Shown one piece after another: positions 58,101 through 63,726 of a stretch of DNA of 63,726 nt; position 1 is the first letter of the stretch; each line of letters opens with the position of its first letter. Location: positions 1 through 63,726 of the IMG/VR virus record IMGVR_UViG_3300027734_000066. The stretch is one strand, 5' to 3'. The notes beneath the pieces were generated by a model. The model was given only the letters and a program-made list of their open reading frames with translations. It was not told the DNA's origin and searched no databases. The position numbers were made by a program, and so were the translations under genes. Source of the stretch: a virus.

Positions 58101-60571
58101 ACCGCTTGGCCATACTTCAACGCAAGCGCAGCACCTTTGGCACCCGATGCGGCAACGCCGCCGATGAGGAGTGGCGCAACTTCTTGGATACCTTCAACGC
58201 CAACGTATTCGGCCAAGAATTGAAGTGGGGCAGATTTAAACGCGCCATAAATTGCTTGAAGCGTACCGCCAACACCCTTGGCATCGCCAATCATGGACTG
58301 CATGTTTTTGATAGCGGCTTGGTACTCCGCAGTATTACTTGCTTTGCCAAGATCATTTAGCGCATTGGAAAACTTACCCAGCGCGGTGTTTTTAGGCGCA
58401 GTACCAAACAACACAGAGATACCGTTGACCGATTCAAGGAACCCGCCGCCAGCCTTCAAGACGTTGGCAGTCGTATTGATCAATGTGGAGTTACCCGACT
58501 GCTGTGCCCAGCCAACAACCGTCTTGGCGGCGTTAATCATGGCATCACTTACAACATTGTTGACAGCAGCCGCACCTCCCAACTCGGCCATAGCAAGAAT
58601 CTTCTCTTGCTCAGTAGGCGCTTTGGCATAGACATACACTGTCGGTAGCATGGGCTCATAGTTGCCAGTAGCCGAGTTCCATGTTGATACAGCAGTTTTG
58701 GGGTCGGCCTCAATCCATACGGGTCTTCCTTTGGTGTCATAGACCATTGCAGCCTTGCCACTGTCGAAAGATTCAAATGACGCCAGCTTTGTGCCCACAG
58801 GGGGAGTAAAGTCAGCGGGTTTGTGCCACTCACCATAAGAATGACCGTTAACCTCAACTTTAAACGTACCGTTTTGCTGGTTACTAACCAACTGGCTAAG
58901 CGAGGTTGTATTACCGTTAACAATGTCTTGGATAGACGCAGCTTTCAACGCACCAATATTGTTACCGTAGTTAGCGTCAATGTTGTCCAGAATTTTTGAC
59001 ACCGTGGCGGGATCAGCCGTAGCTACCGTAACGCCCTTTTGCGCCAACGCAGCGTTTACCAGACGAGTGCGTTCTTGCGCAATGATCGGCTGCGCAGCTT
59101 TGTCGTTTGTTGGCGCGTTTTGGAATTGACCCGTGGACAAGAAGTGTTCGTATGGATCAACATTAGAAGCTAATCCGTTCAGCTTGCGGTATTGTTCAGC
59201 GTCAAACTTTTCGTCCATTGCCTCGACAAACGCACGGTTACTTGTGCGGTATATTGGGTCAAGCACATCGGATAAGGTATCTGTCTTGGTAGCAAACGCT
59301 TGGATGGCTTTTTCATAGTCACCACTCTTCACCGCATAATCTTGCTTCAGAGTATCTAACTCTGCGCCATATTTTGTCAGTGCGGGTTGGTACGTGTCGT
59401 TGTAATCTTTGTTCAGCGCCGTTACGTAGTTGTTGTACTCTGTTATCGCAGCATTTGCGGCAGCGGCGGTTGCGTCACTCGGGTTGGCGTTATGCGCTGC
59501 TACTGCGGCGTTGTATGCTTCGGAAAGTTTGTTTTGTTCCGCAATCCGTGTTTGTACGGTCTGGACAGTGCTGTTGTAGTTTTCTGCTGCAACTTTCTGC
59601 GCTGCAATGTTTGTATCTACTTTTGCTGCGGCGGTGTTTGCAGTTTTGTACGCTGTATCCGCCCCAGCAGTGGCCTTCTTGAATGGGTCAGTAGCCATGT
59701 CCCCCAGAGCTTTAGAGCCAGCTTTCATCATGGCGGCTTGAACAACATTGGATGCTTTGCCGCCGGTTAACGCAGCAGTAGCCGTACCCATAAGCACGTC
59801 GGTCAGGAGAGTGCGCTGAGTGTTGTCGAGCTTCGTACCATCAGGGTCGAACGACTTAATTGCATCAGTAACAATACCCGAGGCAGAGATGATGCTGCCC
59901 ATGATGGCAGCACTTGGGTTGGGGTTGTTTGTGATCTGTGCAGCAACCGCAGATTGAATGGCCGCCTGCGCGGTTTTTGGTAGGTTGGTAAATTTACCCC
60001 CTGTCATCTCATCAACTTTACCCAGCACTGCGCCGGTAGCCGCACCTACACCACCAGAAACAAACGCCTTAACGGGGTCTTGACCAGTAGCAACGGCAAC
60101 AGCCGCAGCGCCCGCGCCACTACCAAAAATCTGGCCTGCAAGTGCGCTGTCAGTGGCTTTGGCTACTGCGGTAGTGGCTTTACCCCCGACAAAAGAACCA
60201 ATCTCTTGGGCCACGTACGCTGTGGCGGTGGCCTTGAGGACATCTTCCACATTGCCACCCTTTGCAGCAACGTCAGCACCTTCAATGAGCGGCAACATCC
60301 ATACTTGCCCCGTGGCAACAGCAGCAACCTGCGCAATGGTTTTAATGGGGTTATCCAGCGCCGCCTGAATGACGTTGCTCACCGTAGCCATCACGGGGTC
60401 AATGATTTTGTTGATGACCCAATCTGTTGCTTTTACAACTGGCTTAACAAATACATCTTCAACTGCTTTAATAACAGGGTCGTACAGTTGAATTTTTCCA
60501 ACGGCGTTTTTTCTAAAAGCATCTGGGTGGCCCGGAATATATCCGGCCATTATTTCAGCACGGCCTCTCAT
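55136..60571 (-). CDS. Giant repeat-containing internal virion protein
   Basis: 1811 residues. Residues 1-250 are Ala/Gly/Val-rich hydrophobic segments. A long helical middle follows (about 300-450). Two repeat families lie in the C-terminal half. Family 1 is four to five units of about 48 residues, (Y/W)xDPRxxxxxEAKxxxxxxGYTxxxxxxxxFVGQ (DNA about 57400-56760). Family 2 is four coiled-coil units, YEKAGIGRDEALxKAI...LGTTxxxILxQIGxTEANL (about 56600-55690). A dockerin-like calcium loop DYNGDKVIDQKD lies near 55600. It overlaps the previous stop as ATGA. Likely an ejected or tail-lumen protein. Confidence 0.72.
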   Translation of the reverse strand: MRGRAEIMAGYIPGHPDAFRKNAVGKIQLYDPVIKAVEDVFVKPVVKATDWVINKIIDPVMATVSNVIQAALDNPIKTIAQVAAVATGQVWMLPLIEGADVAAKGGNVEDVLKATATAYVAQEIGSFVGGKATTAVAKATDSALAGQIFGSGAGAAAVAVATGQDPVKAFVSGGVGAATGAVLGKVDEMTGGKFTNLPKTAQAAIQSAVAAQITNNPNPSAAIMGSIISASGIVTDAIKSFDPDGTKLDNTQRTLLTDVLMGTATAALTGGKASNVVQAAMMKAGSKALGDMATDPFKKATAGADTAYKTANTAAAKVDTNIAAQKVAAENYNSTVQTVQTRIAEQNKLSEAYNAAVAAHNANPSDATAAAANAAITEYNNYVTALNKDYNDTYQPALTKYGAELDTLKQDYAVKSGDYEKAIQAFATKTDTLSDVLDPIYRTSNRAFVEAMDEKFDAEQYRKLNGLASNVDPYEHFLSTGQFQNAPTNDKAAQPIIAQERTRLVNAALAQKGVTVATADPATVSKILDNIDANYGNNIGALKAASIQDIVNGNTTSLSQLVSNQQNGTFKVEVNGHSYGEWHKPADFTPPVGTKLASFESFDSGKAAMVYDTKGRPVWIEADPKTAVSTWNSATGNYEPMLPTVYVYAKAPTEQEKILAMAELGGAAAVNNVVSDAMINAAKTVVGWAQQSGNSTLINTTANVLKAGGGFLESVNGISVLFGTAPKNTALGKFSNALNDLGKASNTAEYQAAIKNMQSMIGDAKGVGGTLQAIYGAFKSAPLQFLAEYVGVEGIQEVAPLLIGGVAASGAKGAALALKYGQAVAAKMGTAAGMTASIATDIAESAGGAASGAYDEAYKTAIKVGKSPAEADKIAMEIAQRQAFVAAATTAVSMGIGGAALEKAVLGRSGTGLGDALQSLGDFAKTGTKITIKEGLSEGGEEGVTQAALEGQLYKLDKTRDVAKEITQAAAFGVIAGGPIAGGAYGASRTGDVISNAVQGNPVIADILETNKDNPAAAATALANFGITDNTIKSNLMNTIDNANYTSSSEAATALAKRDDYTYSDADVKALTGQGSDITLASRAEAYVDPRVFDLAEVKAAAAAEGYTLTDEEAAKLVGQKDEAAATSAARSEFDPKATTYEEAKTFFTSKGYTPSAEEIKQFVGSAAESTQTKAVADYVNPRQVTFDEAKKYLVDQGYTPTDVDVNRFVGQVNEADQAKNIATWTDPRVVDEGEVKAAYAALGLDKPTADDIKKLMGQYEETGLTAKATDYLPTARLNSIMSQLDAMAAGGGSKEALDAIALVKKDLASQIKDLGYKMDDQTGKLTDALTTTETNILNKIADNEKAGMTREAATQKAIGDVATELGTTKEDILKRIGTTETNLTKTIDALSKDVGALSTKLGDVEANIYTKMAEYEKAGVGRDEALSKAIEDVAKNLGTTKEALLKQIGTTEANLKADVGAVETNLGAKIADSEAAVLKALGLTETKLSEEISGVKDTLSTKIDDAESNILARAAAYEKAGIGRDEALGKAIDDVAADLGTTRTDILTQIGKTEANLKTELAATKTELKTDISTAKTDLKTDINTAKQAVLDKAAEYEKAGIARDKALEMAQADMAKTLGRGQQQATQSDLDAMIKLLETTGAYDPQYDYNGDKVIDQKDKTAIETYLKSQQPDYKPDTNDPFKYEPAPDSKWAPTGVFKTVADEAVATRKAQADEAEKTRQAQAAAATKTQRMGNLNNLMNMLGQAEDTKGQQVTVKAADPAKIGYVYDFNSIFANPSQANMFVSPFAKGGMVDSSKDVNDELLKILKG

Positions 60572-61032
60572 TTTTTACGCCCCTCAATGAGTTCACCGTC
60601 TAAAGCAATTCGCACCTGCGTGTCACCTGAGGGGGTTTCTACCATCCACATTTCCATTTCGGTGGTAATAGGTTTCCGTTTAAATGCCATGAACGCCGTA
60701 GCAAATGATGCCTGCTTAAACTGGGCAACAAATTTTCTTGTGCCTCCACGATATAAATCGCGGAAATATTCTTCCCCGTTTACGATGAAGTTCTTGGCGG
60801 TGTCAATGCTCAATGCGCGGCCAATCGCCAAATCTTTATCTTCATCGAAGTGGGTAATGAACACGGTATTTCCATATTGTTTGACTTCCGTGTTTGGCAT
60901 TGCGCCTTCTTGAACAATGCTGAGGATGGCAGCATACGCAGGAACATCTTTAGACGGAGTGTTGTACACAGCCTGAGTGATGATCTCAGGTATGGATAAC
61001 TGATCCTTCTTGCTGTCCACCATTGTTGCCAT
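60568..61032 (-). CDS. Protein between KAS and the giant virion gene, unknown
   Basis: 154 residues, RBS AGGTGG. It has an N-terminal helix (IPEIITQAVYNT), GNTVFITHFDEDKDLAIGRA, a helical middle with EEYFRDLYRGGTRKFVAQF and a strand-rich end. The shape loosely recalls GNAT-like internal virion proteins (T7 gp13 type), but no acetyl-CoA motif is clear. It overlaps the 1811-residue gene by 4 bp, linking it to virion assembly rather than only to the lipid genes. Confidence 0.65.
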   Translation of the reverse strand: MATMVDSKKDQLSIPEIITQAVYNTPSKDVPAYAAILSIVQEGAMPNTEVKQYGNTVFITHFDEDKDLAIGRALSIDTAKNFIVNGEEYFRDLYRGGTRKFVAQFKQASFATAFMAFKRKPITTEMEMWMVETPSGDTQVRIALDGELIEGRKK

Positions 61033-61075
61033 CAGATTCCACCTTTGTAAGCATACGCCATTTTATGCTGGCATG

Positions 61076-62185
61076 TTATACCGCGCAAGGCTCAAATAGC
61101 GCGGCAGAAAACACGTTGCCCATACCTGCGGCCAGAACTGCAACTACCCCTTCACGGGCAGGTGCATCATAAGACAAGAATACATGGTCTTCCTCGGTGC
61201 GGTTGGGAATGCCGGGGATGACCCCCGTCTTGAGGTCGTTGAGCAGCAAGCTGGTCTCCATCAGTCCGCTGGCAGCAAGGGTGTGCCCCACGCGCTGCTT
61301 GTAGGAGGTGGCCACAAAGTCGGGGAACTGGGCCAGAATAGCGGCCTTCTCAGCCGTGTTGTTGGTCGGGGTGCCTGTACCATGCGTCTTGATGATTTTG
61401 ACGGCGCTGGCGTTGATTTTGGCCATGTGCAGGGCACCTTCAATGGCCTTCTGATACCCCTGACCGTCAGGGCGCTGACCCAACGGGTTGGAAAAGTCTT
61501 CAGCGGCGGTGTAAGTACCCAGCAGTTTGGCGGCAGGATCGACAGCCGGTTCGGTCTCGAAGATGGCCAGACCTGCACCTTGCCCAATGTTGAACCCTGC
61601 GTTTACAGAGTCAAACGCTGACGGTTTGATGATGGCCTCGTCCTTGAACATCAGGCTGGCTTTGGCTTGGCCAAAGAACTCCAACGTCGAATTGTTCACA
61701 GCGTCCTCAACACCCAACACAATCATACGGGTAAACCCGAAGTTGGCCATAAGGTTCTGCACCTCCAACAAGACTTTGATGCTGGACGCGCACGCGCTGG
61801 CGTCCGTGGATACGTAGTCCATGGGGCCGAACATGGATGCAACGCGCCCAGCGTAGATGTTGGTCAGGGTGACCAGCGGCAGCTTGAGTTTGAAGTGCAA
61901 ACGCCCAGTGTCTTGCTGATCATGCCTGCCACGGATGCCCGCCCAACCTTGGGAACCTGCGGCCAAGATGAAACCAGTTTTACCAGACGTAGGGTTTTCC
62001 CTAACGTAGTTGACCAACTTGGGGTCGATGACTTTGTTGGCCAGCACATGCGCTGGATAGACCAGCCCTGACTTGACGTTGTTGTAGGTTTCAGGGAACC
62101 AGTGGATGCGTTGGGGGTAAGGGTGATCGTCAATGACATCGGTGTGGGTTGACCCAGCACCGCGATGGTGTGTGAGGTAAATCAT
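61076..62185 (-). CDS. Beta-ketoacyl-ACP synthase (KAS I/II-like)
   Basis: 369 residues. The complete Cys-His-His site is present: nucleophile Cys132 in STDASACASS, His268 in IKTHGTGTP and His301 in QRVGHTLAASG. Lys296 lies 5 residues before His301, as in FabF (Lys335/His340). Spacing between catalytic residues is close to FabF. The N terminus is atypical, lacking the usual VVITGxGxVSPLG start; the chain is about 40 residues shorter than FabF. It should condense an acyl chain on ACP with malonyl units. It is coupled (ATGA) to an ACP gene and embedded in virion genes. Confidence 0.9.
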   Translation of the reverse strand: MIYLTHHRGAGSTHTDVIDDHPYPQRIHWFPETYNNVKSGLVYPAHVLANKVIDPKLVNYVRENPTSGKTGFILAAGSQGWAGIRGRHDQQDTGRLHFKLKLPLVTLTNIYAGRVASMFGPMDYVSTDASACASSIKVLLEVQNLMANFGFTRMIVLGVEDAVNNSTLEFFGQAKASLMFKDEAIIKPSAFDSVNAGFNIGQGAGLAIFETEPAVDPAAKLLGTYTAAEDFSNPLGQRPDGQGYQKAIEGALHMAKINASAVKIIKTHGTGTPTNNTAEKAAILAQFPDFVATSYKQRVGHTLAASGLMETSLLLNDLKTGVIPGIPNRTEEDHVFLSYDAPAREGVVAVLAAGMGNVFSAALFEPCAV

Positions 62186-62463
62186 TTGACCCTCGCCAGT
62201 TCAGCTTTGACATCTTCTGGTGTGCGCGTTTTGTTTGCGTCCAAAAAGGCTTGCAGGTCAGTAACGGTCACAGCCTGCATTTCTCGCATCACGTCTTCTT
62301 CAATACCGTAGATTTCTCCAAGGTACATGGCAAGCATGATGGTGTCGAGGCTGTCCAATCTCAGATCAGGCAACTGATCATCCATGGAGGTAGCGTGGCT
62401 ATCCCGCGCAGAGACGGGCTTGGCGAGTGTTACCACGCCATTAAAAAGTTCAAGAAAGTTCAT
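62182..62463 (-). CDS. Acyl carrier protein
   Basis: 93 residues, RBS AAGGTG 6 nt upstream. The ACP core LRLDSLDTIMLAMYLGEIYGI carries the DSL motif; Ser38 is the predicted phosphopantetheine site. A second helix with VTVTDLQAFLDA matches the last ACP helix. The 25-residue N-terminal extension and Lys-rich C terminus differ from AcpP. Its stop overlaps the KAS start, so the two should be made together. Activation would need a host phosphopantetheinyl transferase, as none is seen here. Confidence 0.88.
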   Translation of the reverse strand: MNFLELFNGVVTLAKPVSARDSHATSMDDQLPDLRLDSLDTIMLAMYLGEIYGIEEDVMREMQAVTVTDLQAFLDANKTRTPEDVKAELARVK

Positions 62464-62540
62464 GTTCGCACCTTGGTAAAGAGGGACGCATAGTATCTCT
62501 CACGGCGCAATCCAGATCAATGTCAAACAGTGCGTTGTTA

Positions 62541-62885
62541 CTACCCGACCTTCCAGTTAGTGCCGTCAGAATACACAGGTACCTTAGTGGCCCCGCCAGC
62601 AACCACAGTCGATCCAAAAGCGGGAGCAAGCGCATCAGACACAAAAGCCCGTGCGCTTATGCCAGAAGTTACAGCACTTGGCAGGGTTGCCACCGTGTAC
62701 ACAGTTGTTGGGGGGATGATGCCACCCGCAGTGTCTAACTGCCCCAAAATGCTTTGCAGCCGTACAAAGTACAGCCGAAGGACGCTGTTTAACTGATCTT
62801 GGTATGGGCGCTGATACTCCTCGGGCGCTTGCGGCAAAGCAGGCGGCGATATGCGTTGAAGCTCAAACTCGGAGATGACAATCAT
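62541..62885 (-). CDS. Small tail-associated protein with YSDGTNWKVG end
   Basis: 114 residues. The N terminus is helical and Pro-rich (ALPQAPEEYQRPYQDQLNSV), followed by a beta-rich part ending GGATKVPVYSDGTNWKVG. The final SDGTNW motif is frequent at the end of phage tail proteins and fibres (from memory). The ATG overlaps the stop of the gp10-like gene by 4 bp. Role unknown; probably part of the tail. Confidence 0.68.
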   Translation of the reverse strand: MIVISEFELQRISPPALPQAPEEYQRPYQDQLNSVLRLYFVRLQSILGQLDTAGGIIPPTTVYTVATLPSAVTSGISARAFVSDALAPAFGSTVVAGGATKVPVYSDGTNWKVG

Positions 62886-63726
62886 CGACGGCCATCCGAA
62901 CGCATGTCAATACGGGGCGAGCCCAACTGCCAGTTCACGCCCAGTCCAGTGGACTCAAACTTGATGGACATCTGGCGACCACGCACCCGAGTAAAAATCT
63001 GCCCGGTGAACTCTTCTACCGGCAAGGTGGCAATCCGTGTGACGGTCGCAAAACTATCGTTGGCCACAGAGTGATTAGCGTTTGTCGCTGAGTTGACCGA
63101 ATACCCAGAGCCAGAATTTTTCAACGGCAGCAGGTACATAGTGGCGCTGGGCGGGGTTGCCGTAGAGCCTTCAAACGTAACGTCGGGCAATACGCGCCAC
63201 ACAAACATAAAGTTGTGACCATCATCCAAGTCAAACTGCGAGGAGATGATAGATGCTGTGATTGGCAATGTGGTGCCTGTGGCGTTGTCGTCCAGCCCTT
63301 GCTCGTGGTTCACAAGGTTATTGTAGTACGTAGCAGCCAGCGGGTAGTCACGCAAGCCAGAATCCAGCCATGCAGTGCGAGCCATATTGCCGTAGTACCA
63401 CACGTTTTCCACGTAGTTGTAGACCACGTATTTATCGATGTCAGTAGAGCCTTCGGAGCAATAGAACCACCAGACTTCGTTGAAACCTTCGTTGGTGCCC
63501 GAGCACACCTGCGCGTACTGCGAGGTGTTGATGTCCTCAAACACGTAGCGGCGCAGGTCGCAGTTCAGTGTCTGCGTGCGGCCATCGTATTTGTAGAACT
63601 TGTCTTTGCCCATCCAGTAAGCCACGCCCGTGGCGTACGACACGGCGTTTTGCCCGACGATGGAGATGTTTTCACCCATAAGCTGCGCACCCCAGACAAT
63701 TGGTGCGCCCACGTATTGGAGTGAAT
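62882..63726 (-). CDS. Tail protein of P22 gp10 / T7 gp12 type, C-terminal part (runs in from window end)
   Basis: The frame is open from base 63726 (281 codons visible) and continues the protein whose front is at 1-1349: both read SLQYVGAPIVWGAQLMGEN in the overlap. The downstream part is beta-rich with VWWFYCSEGSTDIDKYVVYNY and FTRVRGRQMSIKFE, consistent with a tail nozzle or stabilisation protein. An internal ATG at 63712 is not the true start. Confidence 0.72.
   Translation of the reverse strand, partial: SLQYVGAPIVWGAQLMGENISIVGQNAVSYATGVAYWMGKDKFYKYDGRTQTLNCDLRRYVFEDINTSQYAQVCSGTNEGFNEVWWFYCSEGSTDIDKYVVYNYVENVWYYGNMARTAWLDSGLRDYPLAATYYNNLVNHEQGLDDNATGTTLPITASIISSQFDLDDGHNFMFVWRVLPDVTFEGSTATPPSATMYLLPLKNSGSGYSVNSATNANHSVANDSFATVTRIATLPVEEFTGQIFTRVRGRQMSIKFESTGLGVNWQLGSPRIDMRSDGRR

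Noticed and set aside
57212-58360. 382-codon open frame on the plus strand
   Set aside because: It is antisense to the 1811-residue gene, has no Shine-Dalgarno and an implausible Cys/Arg/His-rich composition; it arises from the Ala/Gly/Thr-rich codons of the true gene.
61071-61090. Further palindrome copy (ATGTTATACCGC)
   Set aside because: Only one arm is present; the matching GTATAAC arm is absent.
62450-62644. 64-codon frame between the ACP and the small tail gene
   Set aside because: It overlaps the ends of both real genes in another frame and has no proper ribosome-binding site; the 77-bp gap there is better seen as leader of the ACP gene.
1-63726. Exact terminal direct repeat
   Set aside because: The end overlap has eight mismatches in 88 bp and lies inside a gene, so it is not an identical terminal repeat of the T7 kind.

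Overview
This 63.7 kb window looks like an essentially complete genome of an uncultured tailed dsDNA bacteriophage with a short, podovirus-like tail. It encodes both terminase subunits, a large portal, a scaffold, a capsid protein, a neck adaptor, a gp10/gp12-like tail protein, a fibre, an M15 endolysin and several very large internal (ejection-type) proteins. I see no tail tube, sheath, tape measure, integrase, RNA polymerase or tRNA. The two ends overlap: bases 1-88 match bases 63639-63726 at 80 of 88 positions. All 8 differences are third-codon synonymous changes in one open tail gene that runs off both ends. The molecule is therefore probably circular or circularly permuted, joined across strain variants. 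The host cannot be named from the sequence; gene content resembles phages of freshwater proteobacteria (inference).

Layout. The map has two divergent arms. The rightward (+) arm, 22.4-44.8 kb, holds early and replication genes: small regulators, a MoxR ATPase / VWA-metallopeptidase module (24.6-27.9 kb), a Lar-like protein, a VRR-NUC nuclease, DUF3310, a family A DNA polymerase (32.9-34.8 kb), a chain of nine tiny translationally coupled genes (35.2-37.3 kb), a Cas4-like nuclease, an HNH protein, an SNF2 helicase, a helix-turn-helix protein, an SSB-like protein and a primase-helicase (41.7-44.6 kb). It ends in a strong terminator at 44.82 kb. The leftward (-) arm starts at about 21.9 kb and runs through base 1 = 63726 down to 44.85 kb. 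In transcription order it holds packaging and capsid genes (21.9-12.9 kb), many small basic Gly/Lys/Met-rich proteins and connectors (12.8-7.9 kb), tail fibre genes (7.8-3.0 kb), lysis genes (2.5-1.35 kb), the tail protein crossing the ends, an acyl carrier protein plus beta-ketoacyl synthase pair (62.5-61.1 kb), and giant internal virion proteins (60.6-44.85 kb).

Regulation and replication signals concentrate in 21.9-25.5 kb. There is a divergent promoter region with TGGGGGGT octamers about 60 bp (or twice that) apart, an array of TGTTCGTTTT repeats, and six copies of the palindrome GTTATAC-N3-GTATAAC between the early genes.

The most striking content is the phage-encoded ACP + ketoacyl synthase with all catalytic residues intact, sitting inside the virion gene cluster. 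Also notable are the MoxR/VWA trio, the GroES-like cochaperonin in the head module and the palindrome regulon.
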